Source: Angiostrongylus vasorum (lineage: Eukaryota > Nematoda > Chromadorea > Rhabditida > Metastrongylidae). Taken from it: DNA of 64,000 nt. The stretch covers positions 1 to 64,000 of the forward strand of contig JADANN010000191.1 in the NCBI GenBank assembly GCA_018806985.1, written 5' to 3'. Position numbers and translations under genes: made by a program. This document shows, piece by piece, positions 12,402 through 25,000 of the stretch. How positions within the stretch are numbered: position 1 is the stretch's first letter; each line of letters begins with the position of its first letter. The notes under the pieces were generated by a model. It was given only the letters and a program-made list of their open reading frames with translations, was not told the DNA's origin and searched no databases.

Positions 12402-12441
12402 AGCTGACGTTTTCGGCAGTACCGCCTTCTTCAGAGCCTGG
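12402..12441 (-). ncRNA. Hammerhead-ribozyme-like motif
   Basis: CCAGGCT, CTGAAGA (exact CUGANGA), hairpin GGC-GGTACT-GCC, GAAAACGTC, AGCTA. Stem I is possible between GGCT and AGCT. Confidence 0.6.
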
Positions 12442-12806
12442 AATGGTTTTGAAGTGAAAGTCAATATCCTCGCACAGGAGACTAAAACACCAAACACGCA
12501 AACATCTAGAGGCTTTTTGGATAGATGCCAAAAACCTCACAATGAGTTGCAGGGAGGAATGCCCCAGAGGTCACATGCGACCTAGCCCGTATCTTCGAAT
12601 CAATTTCTGACGTGGGGTGGTGCAGCCATCAACCATATGCGACTATAATCAGCTGTTCTAACCTTCCTCATTGGAAGTCACGAAAAAGAAAGCGGTGAGT
12701 GTTTTCGAGAAGTTGTTGATCATGTAACTGCCATAGAGATTTTTCGTCTTTTTGTAAGTGTTAATGAAGCGTTTGGCCTCAGTAAATTGTATATCAATAT
12801 ACGCTT

Positions 12807-12845
12807 CCAGGCTTTGAAGAAGGCGATACTGCCAAAACGCAGCTA
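12807..12845 (+). ncRNA. Degenerate hammerhead-like motif, outward partner
   Basis: TTGAAGA box, stem GGCG-ATAC-TGCC, AAAACGCAGC. Both the box and GAAA are mutated relative to the partner at 12402-12441. Confidence 0.4.
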
Positions 12846-13784
12846 CTGTTGTATTGTATTGCGCTTTTCTGTGGAAGTAAATGTATGCTGTATAACAACT
12901 TCGCGATTACTGAACAAGAAAACGACGCACAGGACCAAGTGTATTGCACCTGAACTCATGCAATCCCCGTCTCTTCCGTAAGGACAGATCATACAGTTTC
13001 CTGAGCTGCACAAACGATCATCGAGGGGATGCGAACTTACTGGCGGCGTAGTGTATTGGGTGCGAGGTCAACAATCGCCACATAACATAATTTAAAGACC
13101 ACCTTTTCTTAGGCACTTCTCAATGGCCCTAACTTATTTTCGTTTGGTGTGAAGGAAAGCTTAAAAGAGGGATCTTAGTAACGTTCAACACATTATTTTA
13201 AAGAATAATTCTACCTTTTTCCCTGACGGCTTCTATGACTTCTGTTTCGTAGCCATTGGAAATGGCTATTTTTTCGTGCCAGGTCTGTGAGCGGATTGTA
13301 ACAGCCCGATTACAACTGTACTAATTGGGACGTCCGAAAGTGCCCCTAGAATTTTGATTGTAATTCGTACATTTAAAAAGGAATATTTTGGCTAGAAACA
13401 GACTTTCTCAACAAACACAACAATCTTTTGAAACCGCACGCTATTTGCCAACGAGAAAGAAGTTTGCTTCTACAAGTTGTTTCAAATTTCTAAGTTTTGG
13501 AAGAGACTGAAATAATTGAAAACTCGTCATTCGAGGTTTGCATTCTGAAGCATTTCTTGTATGGGATGTTGTCGAGACAAAGTAAAGAAACGGAATTCTA
13601 CGGGCGAGGAGCCTGGAGAGTGTGTTGGGCGTGGTAGGGGAGATGTAGGCCAGCTCGTTTAACTTCAGACCAAATATTGTGGTTCTTCGCTGAGTACTAC
13701 TTAGAGAATCTTAACAATTCCTTAGCAACGTTTTTTTTTGCTGTAATCATTGGGCAGAATTTATGTTATTAGAATGGATGATTG

Positions 13785-14190
13785 CAACTCCTTCCAATGG
13801 TTTACCGCCTGATTGTGGCTAGGGAGGTGTTCGTGGGTGTCGAACTGCGTTGTACAAAGGGGGTGATGCATCCTCCGGCAGGCTCACCCAAGCTGAGAAG
13901 GAGTCCGGCGTTTACATTAAGAAGCCAAGGTAGGAGTAAACCAATACCAGAATCCATCACCCTCCTGGAGCCGAACTAATCACATGGTGGCAAATTTCCC
14001 TCTGATCCACAAAGGGAGCAGACTGAGAGTGGTGATGACGGCGTGGACAGACTTTGGCTAGGCTGACCTCGGGACTCCTGGGAAACACAATAACTAAACC
14101 GGCAAAAGTCCGAAAATATGTAGATTATGCCTGGGCATGCACAATCAGTGGGGACGGAGCATCCAAGTAACCAAGTGGATTGCAACTGCA
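13785..14190 (+). repeat. Interspersed repeat R1, copy 2
   Basis: Collinear with 555-955, as part of block D1b. Confidence 0.75.
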
Positions 14191-15252
14191 GAGAAGAATG
14201 CTCTGTCCTAACTAAGTGGGAGCGTGTAGTGCAGTGACGAAAAGTGTCCTGCAATGCACGTGGGTCTAACACTCCACCCATGGTCACCAAGCGCTGCAAA
14301 CCTCCAAGATCGTCATGTTGGTAGCATATATACCTTGAAAGAAAGCAGCACTTATTCGACAGCTAGGTATGCTACTGTGAGTCATCTCACGAAATTTCGG
14401 ATGGAATGTTGGCACAGAACCACTTTGTCAATAGAACTTCTATAAAGGTTCAAGTGCGACACTCTAGTTTTCAACTTTCTCCGTCATTCTTTGCAGCGAT
14501 GGCCTGAATGGGGCTTTGTCGCTCTCTCATCTAGGCATGAAGAGAGAAGGAGCTATCAACAAATTGATCACGAAAATCAACGCAATGTGCTGTTGTTCTG
14601 CTATTGAAATATTGAGGATAAAATGCCCGTTGTACATCCACTTCTTCGGTATGCATGATGCATTCCACTCTTTTGGCATCTGGGAGGTGAAAGTGATTGG
14701 GATGAATAATTTTCACCGATCCGATCAACCCAGCTCCGAAGAAGGTGAACACCTCTAAACGTTAGCCGAAATCAATGGAGCGTAATAGGGAAACGCAGAG
14801 AAACCAGGATGGGTGGTGCGTGACCCCGAGCAAGAGACATGGCGCACAGTTTCACTGAAATTATCGTCCTATTGGTCGCTTTCTTCATGTTGTTTCCACA
14901 ACTACACATCCGTTATGTTCTTCTGTGTATGCTCTTATGTGCATAGACACCTCTTACGTGTGGTGAAACAATTCGTCCATTGTCTAACCATGATGTTGTC
15001 AATTTTCCGCCTTTTTTCTTTTTGATAACTTAAGTGTATTTCTGTGTCCCTACATTACTAATTACTTAACTGGATACCAGGAAAGGCCTGTCTTCACGAA
15101 ATGTGGGGACATCAGCACGTTTTCCCATTCTTTTCTTTGTCTCGCAATCGTCGTTCGTGGTGGCGGTTAGATTCGATCGCGGTAACGTCTGCGAGTCTCA
15201 CACTGCGATCTGTAAAACAAATGCACCTGCGAGTACAGCTGTTTCTCTTTAG

Positions 15253-15612
15253 TCACGAACACTTCCGCCCAACTTTTGGCTGGTTGCCATAAACAACACT
15301 TGCATCCTCGTTGAGCTCACTCTGCAGCTCTTTTCGTCTATCTGCCTTTTTTGTTCTTCTCGTTATATGACCAGCCCATCTGTGTTTCGCAAGCGACGAG
15401 TTTTCTCTTAGGTCTCGGAGATAAGAAAAATTTCGAAGATCACAGATTCGCGTTTCGGCTATATAATGCGTGTACCGATTATATTTCAGAAGACGTCGTG
15501 CCAGCGTTCTGTGAGTAGTGCGATATTGTTGACGTAGTTGAGGTATCATTCCACTTCTATGTTGCATAATGAAGTGCTGAATGGAAAAATCGTTGAATCT
15601 AAATGTGTCTCC
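15253..15612 (-). pseudogene. LINE2 C-terminal fragment, better preserved copy
   Basis: An open minus-strand frame of about 104 residues contains LRQQYRTTHRTLARRLLKYNR, then ICDLRNFSYLRDLREN and KHRWAGHITRRTKKADRR. The basic R-W-x-G-H-x-x-R box close to the C-terminus is typical of RTE-like LINE ORF2 proteins. The plus-strand stretch at 63360-63685 shows the same order of motifs, supporting a real dispersed family. The RT core is not present in the window. Confidence 0.6.
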
Positions 15613-15993
15613 TTTATGTTATTTACATCTGTTTACTCCATTCCACCTCTCGAAACGACTTTTTGCAAGAGTAGCTGAGAATACCTGTTCATGGACGAAC
15701 CCCAGTACAAAATCTGCGTTCCGCAAAGCCATTGGTTCGCTAAAAGGGGATCGTGAAAGAATTATCTGATCAAAAATGTGATGTATCCACATGTTAGAAA
15801 GAAGCAATTTTGGTCAACTTTGGTGCACAATTTTGTTGCAATGCAAAGGGTTCAACATTCTCATGACTGCCGCTATTTTCGCGTGGTGGGCCCATCGGAC
15901 GACGTGTTCTTGGAGCGCATTTGAGGTTCGACATTGCAGTCTACTCGATGTAATGTTCGAAAGGACACCAGCGCACGTATTGAAACCAATGCG

Positions 15994-16828
15994 TATGGTA
16001 GTGAAAACGTTAAGAGATCCTCAGTTGTTTTTTCGTTGTGAAGGGCTCTTCGTCTTACCAAAATAATGTGTGTTGGTCCCGTCTTGAAGCTCGTCATGTT
16101 TTGATGAACTTGATTCTTAGGGCTGCAGTTCTTGAATGCTTTTGTGAAATTCTGTAGATTAGTTTCTTCTGCTTCTCAAGCCGAGTTGTTACCAAAGAGA
16201 AAAAATTTCACAACCGCAGTACGTTAAGGAGGAGGACGAGCGGAGCTAGATAAATGCGATTTTCAATGCTTAGAAATTTGCTTTTAAGGATGTTTAGTGG
16301 CGGAAGATGTGCATCCTCTTTGTCAGTCGATTTTCCCTTCTTCCATTTCTTCATCAAAGTGCTTTTTTTTAAATACGGCATTTTGTCGACTCCACATTTT
16401 CCTTATTTGTGGGAAAGTCAGAATTTAATGTCACTGCAATGGAAATAAGGAGGCGAAAACAAAATTTGAAATGTACCTGTTGAGAACTCCGCGCCCTCGC
16501 TAAATTACTGTTAATTAGTTCCATGTACGTTGTTCACTTCCGTTGTCTCACACAGGTTATATCTTGTTTGCGGCTTTTATATGCCTCTGAATAAAGTAAC
16601 CCTCAGTGAAAGTGCTGGCCGTGATCAAGATGAGAATTCGAAGAACTGCGCATGGAATTGTGCACTTTCGTCCATATATACCCTCGCAGAAGTGAAAATA
16701 CATAAACTCGGTAGAAATATAGCGCTGATTGCTCGCTAGTCGACGAAAAACTTTAAATTATTTCTCTAATTGAGCCTTCCAGTAAAAGGAGTTCTCAAAA
16801 TTTTTTTTTGGGAGTGATCCTTCTAAAG
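15994..16828. other. No gene recognised
   Basis: AT-rich sequence with short frames only. No partner elsewhere in the window was noticed. It lies directly upstream of family member II and would hold its promoter if that copy was ever expressed. Confidence 0.4.
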
Positions 16829-17757
16829 ATGACTAGTTTAGGAAACATGGCGAAGGTTTCGGCACTTGCTCTTCTTCTTCCTCTGCTCACCATCGGTGTA
16901 GTTTCGGGATCTGCAGTGGTTCACAGGACCAAGCATGGATTAAAAGGGACTGTTCTTTTATTACAAATATTTTCGGCTTTAAAATTTATATTTATAAACC
17001 TTAATCTTGTTAAAATCTCTGGCACTTCATCTCCTTCAGAAACGGTTGCACTACAAAGGGCAATATTTTGAGGGAAATACTTGCCCTACGGTTCAGCAGA
17101 AGCATACAAGTTTTTCTCAATATATCTCACCAATATAAGTATTAAAAGGGGTGATTTCGCCACTGGAATTCAGTTACTTGTTCAATTATTTAGCTTATTT
17201 GTTCAGCAAAGCTTACTGATTCTAGGTTTTATTTGAACATTCAAAAGATTGCGAGACATAGTTGCCTACTATTTACTCAACCAAAGGTTGTGAAATTCAG
17301 CTGCTATGAGATCTTTCAACGTTACGGGTTTTACCTTGCCGGGGGCTATGGTTTACCGAATGGCACCTGGTGTAGCAGCTCAGGCAGTCGGTATTTCAAC
17401 GAATGAAAATGGAGCCAAAGCATTTGTGATGCGCATTATAATGCAGGCAGTGTGTTTGGTTTTTTCTGAGATGTGCGATGAGAGCTCTTGAAGAAAATCG
17501 TTAGAATTTTCGATCCAAATGGCCATTTCAAGGTTAGATAAATGAATAGAAAACCTTCATATAAATTGTAGCGGCTGTTACAAACTCTGTTTTTTTTTAG
17601 TGTTTTTGACGTTCTTGAAAAGCAGGGTCGTGCTGCTGGTCTCCCGGATCCTATAAACCAAATCATTTTGGGTCAGCTCACTGTGAACAGCACCTATCAA
17701 CCACTGACATGCGACGCTGTTTCTGTTAACCCAGTGCCAGCAGCGAATAGCTAGTTT
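16829..17757 (+). pseudogene. Secreted-protein family member II (exons 1-3, truncated)
   Basis: Exon 1 (ATGs at 16829 and 16847) encodes a clear signal sequence, MAKVSALALLLPLLTIGVVS, followed by GSAVVH. Exon 2 is 17301-17449 after TTCAG (FNVTGFTLPGAMVYRMAPG...GISTNENGAKAFV). Exon 3 starts at about 17601 after a T-rich acceptor (VFDVLEKQGRAAGLPDPIN, then ILGQLTVNSTYQPLTCD). Defects against the intact gene at 19031-25017: the exon 1 donor reads GC with two bases lost before it, one extra base sits at the exon 3 acceptor so VFD is out of phase, and the exon 3 donor is GC. No last exon follows; SINE material begins at about 17822. Exon 2 itself is open, so decay looks recent. Confidence 0.75.
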
Positions 17758-17821
17758 TGAACATTCAACAACCGTTAGAAAAGTTGACACAAAGCTAGCA
17801 AAAACTACAAAATCTCTAATA

Positions 17822-17965
17822 ATGCTGAGATATTTGCAAAACTCCAGACCGCAGGTGTCTACGGTATGGAACGAACGCACTGTTGTCCTCTCCGGGGAGT
17901 AACGCGTTCACCACCATACCATGCGGGTCCTTCGTTTCGCCTGTCTCTCAGCTAGTAGAACTAAA
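17822..17965 (-). repeat. tRNA-like SINE1, copy
   Basis: Reverse complement: GAAGGACCCGCATGG, TGGTGGTGAACGCG (box A-like), CGTTCGTTCC (box B-like), ACACCTGCGG, ending TTTGCAAATATCTCAGCAT. Similar units occur at 21580, 38217, 48063, 49470, 55149 and 55445. Confidence 0.65.
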
Positions 17966-18187
17966 ATTATAAAATCTCGCTATCAATTTCACATGTGCAA
18001 AATGATTTGCAGAAAATACCAATGTTATTATTCTAAGAAAATGTTTCTTGCTGTTAACAGAAAGAATGAAGTGGATAAGGTGTCCAGCAGGATTAAGAAT
18101 TCATACAGAAATGTGATCGCGCGCTTAGTTAGAATGTGCCACATCGGCTGACATAATTCTAGCTAAATAACTTCGTGAACGATTAAT

Positions 18188-18403
18188 CTCTTTTTTCTGG
18201 ATTTTGTCGTTTTCAACGTTAGGGTCCTGCTGCCTAAGGAACGCTCTAGAGAAAGGAGACGGTGTTAATCAAGCCACCTCTTGATTTTCATTTTTCTCTT
18301 TTTTCTGGATTTTATCAATTTCAACGTTAGGGTCCTGCTGCCTAAGGAACGCTCTAGGGAAAGGAGACGGTGTTAATCAAGCCACCTCTTGATTTTCATT
18401 TTT
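18188..18403. repeat. Two-copy tandem repeat, 108 bp period
   Basis: CTCTTTTTTCTGGATTTT through CTTGATTTTCATTTTT is repeated head to tail (18188-18295 and 18296-18403) with only a few differences, including the shared CAACGTTAGGGTCCTGCTGC core. Confidence 0.9.
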
Positions 18404-18549
18404 GCTCGATTTTTTCTTTTTTGTCTTGTAGCGGAGTCGATCTTGAAGCTCATACGAACTGCATGCGATCCTACGCATGGTTGCTTTAGAAATGGGTTGT
18501 GATGGTGAAAAACTTGGTCCCAATTCTCGTAGTGAGCGCGCGCCCTCAG

Positions 18550-19030
18550 GTATGGTCATGCCCCCCAAGTGCGGTGACCCTATATACTGATTTTTTTAAC
18601 AGATAGTCGTAATTTTCGGTTGATAGTAGCTTGCTTTTTTCCACTGTTTTCATTGAGAGATAAGACAAAGTTATTTGGTTGACACCATGCCACCCGGAGT
18701 GAAAAAATTTTAAGTGGATGACAGAACACTGTTCGATTTGTTGTTTCAAACCATGTCTCATCATACTTTTTCGGCCAATGGTATGAGACTCTTTTCCAGT
18801 TAAAACAAAGTGTTTCTGTCTCATCTGATTTAGAACATGTTCAGTTTTTAATCAAATAACTACTGGTAAACGAAATATTCTTAATGTAGTGCACTTTATT
18901 GGAGTTTTCAACGCTTCTTGATTATGGAACACTTCCTGGTTAACCAGTTTATTGATATCACAAGACAACGGTTTGAAATATCATATAAATAAACGATCCA
19001 TTGCAAACAATTCTCGGTCGGCTTCCGTTT
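18550..19030. other. 3' flank of the intact family gene, also present at 56661-57009
   Basis: Downstream of the stop codon of the minus-strand gene. Similarity to 55810-57009 covers TGACACCATG, an AGTGCACTTTATTG stretch and CTTCCTGGTTAAC, so the two loci share 3' flanking sequence as well as exons. Confidence 0.6.
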
Positions 19031-22000
19031 TCATGAGACGGTGGCAGCTGCCGAGACGAAGTTCGCGGCAAACGGTCCCGAAGCCAGCATTCGAACCACT
19101 CTGTTCACCACTCCTTGCCACATCTCTCTACTCCAATTCGCCATGATGACATTTGTGGTCGTGAGAGTTCCTGAAATTGTCAAGGCCGAAGAGGGGAGAG
19201 GCGTGATAGTCATGGCATCGTTTAGCATACAATTTCCGGCCATGCGGCATATGGCAGTGACCGTATTGCCAATGATGACGCAGGTATTCATATTGGCCAT
19301 ACCCATTACTGCAAAGAACTCGTTTGTTAAAACTGTTTCTGCTTCTAGTTTTCGCCCTTTCACTACTTGTATTATTTCACAATAAAACTACCACCGCAAA
19401 GATTTCTGCTATAATGATTCCATTAGCCACCATGACATGCACTGTGCTTATCCTACGCGTTTCTTCCCTTCTATCCGCTTCCCTCGCATTCATCTTCCCC
19501 GAAGGTCTACGATTATTTTTCGTTTGCAAATCCAACGAGTGACCTTCTCTTAACCCCGTCATTGACCAACAATTCGCTCTTTTCTTGATAAATAGACACG
19601 AGGTCTTCATCACACTATTCGGATGCAATAGCTGACCATTCGTCTGAATCCTTTTCAAGAGCTCAGAAAAATTAAATTGACAGGCGGTGTGCTCAGCCAG
19701 ACAGCTTCAAAAATTAAGCCGATAGCATTTAGTGCGTAAATTTTATTTGCGCCGTATAAAACCTCTTTTAAACATTCACCGCTCACAAAACAGTGAGTAG
19801 CTTGGACCTAGCGAAACGATGCTTTACTAAGCCTACTCTCTTAACCACGACGTTAATAATCAATATTTAGACTGTTTATCACAAAGGAATTTGTGATAAA
19901 ACTTTTACTTAGCTATCTTTTCAACGCCTTGGCTTTGCTCACAGCCGAAGATCCGACTCGAAGGCACACAGCCGTTCGACGTCTTGCTCTGGTTTTTCGT
20001 TGTCGCATCATGTCAGTACTTCTCAAGTGAAGCACTACTCCAGGAAGAAGCTGATTAGGAAGTGTTCCTTTTGCACAGGATGTTACTTTAATGACTGCGG
20101 ATTGATGATGATTTTTTTCATGCCGACAATGCCGACGATTCGTGTGATGAGTACTCTAATACCGACTGCTAGAGGATGAACTGTCGACATGAAAAGAAAT
20201 CATTGTCAGTCGAAAATTAGTCAACAGCTGCCCTCTATTTAAAAGAAGCTTTCTATTATACGAGTTAGAATTTCTTCACTAAGTTTTATCTGCTGAGGTT
20301 ATGAAGCTGCTTGGCTGAGTAGATAGGGTTTTGATTTGACCTCTCCAAGGTCTGAAAAAAGCCCAACAGGCAAAATCTAAGAAAATAGTGAATTACTTTG
20401 CGTTTTATCTGGGTGCTGCTTGAGGATTTCGGCTTCTTCATGAATGTCGTACAATGCTTGTGTGGTGGATTGTGCTTTCAACCTTGTGAGTTCCCAAACA
20501 GAAGTGTTCCCATGTGCATTAAAAGCGAGCGTTATGGAGGTGGTCGAACTGGCACCTTGCACCTGATTAAAATGGACTGCAGTAGCAAACACTCCGATAA
20601 CCCTCCTTTCCTCAGCTGTTTCCAAAAATAAATGACAGAAGAGATATGGCCTTCATGATGTGTCTCCATGGTCATCTACAAGACTTAAGAACTTCCTTTT
20701 TATCTTATTTTAAAAACGAGGAACATAATTTGTTCGTACCAATCGGTTAAGCTGTACAGAAAAAAAAATTGAGAAATGACGCACTTATGGGGAAAAGATT
20801 GAGTATGAATTTTGCCCGCTTTGCTGTCTTGAAGTCCATTAAACTGTTCAAGACGAATTTGTCATCCACGTTTAGCCATTCTGACTCATTGTTTTCAGCT
20901 GGGATTCAAACCCGATGCAATCTCCACTAAATAAGCGATCTTCCACCCTTATTTGGCTCCTTTTCTCTGCAGAATCATAACACTTTCGCTAAAAAAAGGA
21001 AAAATACGTCAAATGAGGAAAAAAGTCAACTCGAACAATCTGAACATGACGTTGTTGGTGATACTCTAAATTGTTAATGCTAATTCCTGATAGTCCTCCC
21101 AACGGTTTGCCGCCCCATCGTGACTGTAAGGTTTTCCTGGGTGTCAGATTGCGAATGGACAGCGGAGATTCATCACCCAAGCTGAGAAGGAGTTCGGCTT
21201 TCTATCAGAAAGCCTCTAATTAAGAGTAAATCAATACCAGGATCCACCACCGTCCTGGTAACAAAGTCGGGTGTTGGCAAATCTCTTTCTGGTTCACAAG
21301 GCCTGCGACTGGCTGTGAGGGTGAAGACCTGCTGCAGACTTTTTCCATGTTGACCTCGGGATTCTAGATAACGGCAATGGCTTAACCAGCAATGAGTTCC
21401 CCGAAAAGTGGAGATTGGGCTGGGGCCCGCACAACCGGTGAGGACGGGCCATTCAAGTATCTAGTATCAAGTAATTGCTGATAATTACAAGGTAAGGATG
21501 GCAAAGCCATTTTGTTTAAAAAAAATTGATAAAAAATTTAAAAAATAAAAAGATACATCTTCTTAGAAAACTAAGTGAGAGAAAGAAGAAGTGAAGGACC
21601 CGCATGGTGTAGTGGTGAACGTGTTAGCAATCGGAAAGGGTAATAACGCGTTTGATCAAGACCGCAGACATCTGCGGTCTGGAGTTTTCCAAGTATCTCA
21701 GCTTTATGGTGGTTATTTTACTCATTTTATATTACGCGATCCGCTATCGCATTCACAATGCAGATCTCAGCATTTCCTACATGCCATTTGTTTCTGTCAC
21801 AGTCAGAGCAGAAAGAAGCCTTCGAAAATTTCATATTTGCATTCTGCCGCTGACTGAGGATTTTTCTTTTGTCATGAGTACCTTTTCGTGCAGGCCGTGT
21901 CCGTCCTTCTCGTAATTCACGGGGTAGCCGTTCCGATGTGAATGGAAGGGTAGCGGTGTAAGGGGCGGTACCAAAAACTTGTTTACTGATGTAATAGACT

Positions 22001-25000
22001 GCAACACTAAACTACCTATAGCATATTAATAATAGTAATGAATAATGATATTCACTGGAAGAGCAGAAACTATAATTCAAAGATTGAGCTGATATACTAG
22101 CCTTAAAACACTTGCCGAAGCCTGTGAAATTGACATTACGAAAACATCTTTATCACTTTTGCGTCTTTCGCATATTATTTTTAAAATGGTAGGATTGAAG
22201 ATTCACGGTAGCATTCAAGGCAATAGCGTTCTTTCAGGTCTTGCTAGCACAGGAAGGGCTTTTTCGAATAGATATTGAACGTTGAAAACTAACTATCTGC
22301 TGCTGGCATTGGGTTAACAGAAACAGAGTCGCATCGCAAGGGTTGGTATGTGACGTTCACAGTGAGTTGACCCAAAATGACTTGAATTATTGGGTCCGGG
22401 AGGCCGGCAGCGCGACCCTGCCGTTCAAGAACATCAAACACCTGGAAAACAGAGATTTTCACTTACCGATTGAGTTCATATTGAACTTTCTAAATTAAAA
22501 TATCCAAAGCCATACAAAGCCGTGTTAATACGAAGATGCATGCTAAATTATTAGAAATCGATGCTCTCATTGAAGGTATCCGAAAAATGCGAACTCACTG
22601 CTTGCATTACAATACGCGTCACAAATTGTCTGGCTCCATTTTCACTTGTCGAAATAGTAGGTGCCTGAGCAGTTGCACCAGCTGCCATTGAGTAAACCAT
22701 AGGTAACGGCAAGGTGAAGCCCATAACATTAAAGGTCCTTGAGCTCATTGCAGCTTAATCTTTTATGATCTTATGAACAGTACAGAAACACTATAACGAT
22801 TGTAATAATTTCATTATTTAACGACATTTACCAGTAATATTACCTTAAAAAATCGTTTGATTTGACGGTTGTGAGTAGAAGCTGGAACTAATTAAACCAT
22901 GCCAAACAAATAAACAAAAAGAATAGCAAACAGTTAATTAAGCAGCGATGAGTAGATCTTGGTATTTAGTTCCCATATTAACGGTATCATCACCTGTATT
23001 ATCAGTCGGTCCTTTGACTGTCGAGTGACTCAAGTGGGCGAATCTACCGCTTTTCCTTGTCGAGTGCAAGAGCAGACGAGAGGACTTCACTGGCGTTAGG
23101 GACTCGGTGAAGACATTCCTTTCTTCTGGTCTTTCAGTTCAAAAGTGTAGCCATCTGGTTAGTGTCTTCCTCTAGTACGTCCGACATCTCCAGCACTCCA
23201 GTCACCAACGGCTATTGTCTATCAGCTGTCATTCATGCGCACTGCTTTTCTGGTTCACAATAATTTCAACAGTTTGGCGTATAGAACGACCCCTTTGATT
23301 TTGATTCCTTCTCTCACTTGTTTGACGAGGACTGCTCTCAGCATCGCCCTTACGACTGTGCGTTCAATAACGCTGACTGATTTATTGGTGACATCTTTCA
23401 TCCTGCTTAAACTGCGACCAGGTTTCTGATGCGCGCGTTTAGGTAGGCAATATCGTGGAGCCGAAAAGGTGTGCGTGGCGTCGGCTATTCCCTTTTCTCT
23501 TCACTAAATCCTCGGTTTGCTCTTGAAAGCATTCCAGATCGTACGTGTCCTTCTGCTGTATTTAAAAACTGCTCAACATGTTACTGTGCCTGCGACCACC
23601 TAAGTGTCGGCCACGTGTCGTGACGAGTGAGTTAGAACCAGGTCAAAAAATCACTTTGAAAAAGGGCGCCTTGTTACGTTTGATGGTGAGGACTCTTCTT
23701 TCCAGTTCATCTTTGCACTTTTGAAACTTAGCCATACGTTAGAATAGTCTTGCACGTCGAAGTTTTTAATTCCTACACATGGTTGGAACATTATTTTGAG
23801 AAATAATGCTAGCCTTTGTTCTCACCCGGGTTACTGATGCTTCAGCGATTCCTTCCTTTCCTCTTCTGATGTGCACACGTTCTTAGCCATTCCTTACATG
23901 TTTTTGATAAGTACTTTATTTATATGTAAAGGATTAGAGGAAAAGTGGGGCAATAGTATGTCTCCACTATTTGACTGTCGATACCATTTTGTTAGGTGAC
24001 GTCTTTCTGACACCTATATTAGGAAGTTTAAAGAAGGTCGTATGCTTACTATTGGTTTTCTCGCCTAAATTTCATGTGCTCTGACTGCCTATTTACTCTT
24101 TCGAAGCACTTTTCCATCTTTCTTTGTGTGGAACAGACGATGAAACAGTAGTATGTATATCGAAAGCAAAGTAAGGATTGGCAATAAAGAACTGGAGTTT
24201 CCATACTATACATGAAAGCGATGGCAGGTTTCGTACTAATCGCTGCTTCATTGGGAACGCTGTAATCTATGCAAAATATCTTTCCCGACCACCGGAAGAT
24301 TGAACAACCAAAACGTCGTTTTAAGAGATTCATTACCTTTCGATACAATAAGCCTTAGATATTTATTCTCTCTTCGTGCTCTACGAGGAGCACGAGATTG
24401 GCTTCCTTGTGGATTCTTCTGACACATTACTATAAAGTGACGTTACATCTATTTACTCCACTGCATGTGCACAGTTTGGTTGCGCACACCACAGATGAAA
24501 TAAAAAATATGTTCGTATTATGTCGTATTATGTAGATGAGCTGGTAAAAATTTAAAGAGCTGCGTGACAATGATCCTTAGAAGTTGTTTTATTCCATCCA
24601 CTGGTCCACCTGTACAACTGCTGGTAATGCAAGTTATGACGAATAGATGAATGCGAGATCTTCAATAGAAGTGAACTTATATCTTTTAGTAAGCAAATAT
24701 AAGACAGGACAATTTGATTGACTATTCTTCAGCTGATGGAAAAACGGAAAGCTCTAAACACGCTGCATTTTCTATATAGCTCGCGTCAGGTCAACGAAGG
24801 CCGCTTGTAAGGTTATATATATTTATGTATAATTATATCATATTGTACATATATAAATAATATTAATGCCTGTTTAATGAAAGCCGTGCTCTTAATCTAC
24901 GAGTTAATAACTGGTCCCACCTGGACCTGCTGCACATCCAAACACTGTAGTAACAGTGAGAAGATAAAGCAGTAGTGGACGTGTTGTATCTGCTGCCATG

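Larger units (their letters stand above)
12270..12928. mobile_element. Nested PLE fragment with inverted terminal repeats
   Basis: About 0.65 kb insertion inside PLE G. The left arm 12279-12441 and right arm about 12790-12920 are inverted copies of a PLE terminal repeat (ACAGCATACATTTACTT...AATACAACAGTAGC against its complement). Between them, on the plus strand, is the tail of a GIY-YIG domain (ILAQETKTP; later WIDAKNLTMSCREECP, about 12450-12575). Hammerhead-like motifs face outward at 12402-12441 (-) and 12807-12845 (+). Confidence 0.75.
11640..13300 (-). mobile_element. Penelope-like element G (minus), interrupted by a nested PLE fragment
   Basis: Minus-strand order: RT thumb-like region 13300-12930 (with DCMSSGAIH-type residues at the left end), an interruption at 12270-12928, then the GIY-YIG domain 12275-11830 (CAEEYIGKTSKPLCVRIKEH; later ILAQESKTSTRKAFEAFWI; NRKYECVTTTRGLAPY). 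The terminal repeat at 11800-11680 has a degenerate hammerhead-like motif at 11739-11777. Joining 12930 to 12270 restores the usual spacing between the cysteine region and GIY-YIG, which shows that the intervening stretch was inserted. Frameshifts make the copy dead. Confidence 0.8.
13213..15993. repeat. Right copy of the 2.8 kb duplicated block (D1b)
   Basis: Counterpart of 1-2775 in the same orientation. The left part (about 13213-13300) continues a minus-strand PLE thumb region (NGYET-like residues near TTTCGTAGCCATTGG). The block then carries R1 at 13785-14190 and the LINE2 C-terminal fragment. Similarity ends at about 15993, after TATTGAAACCAATGCG. Confidence 0.8.

Noticed and set aside
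19041..19385. Plus-strand frame of about 114 residues
   Set aside because: It is the complement of exon 4 of the minus-strand gene, whose phase, splice sites and paralogues support the minus strand.
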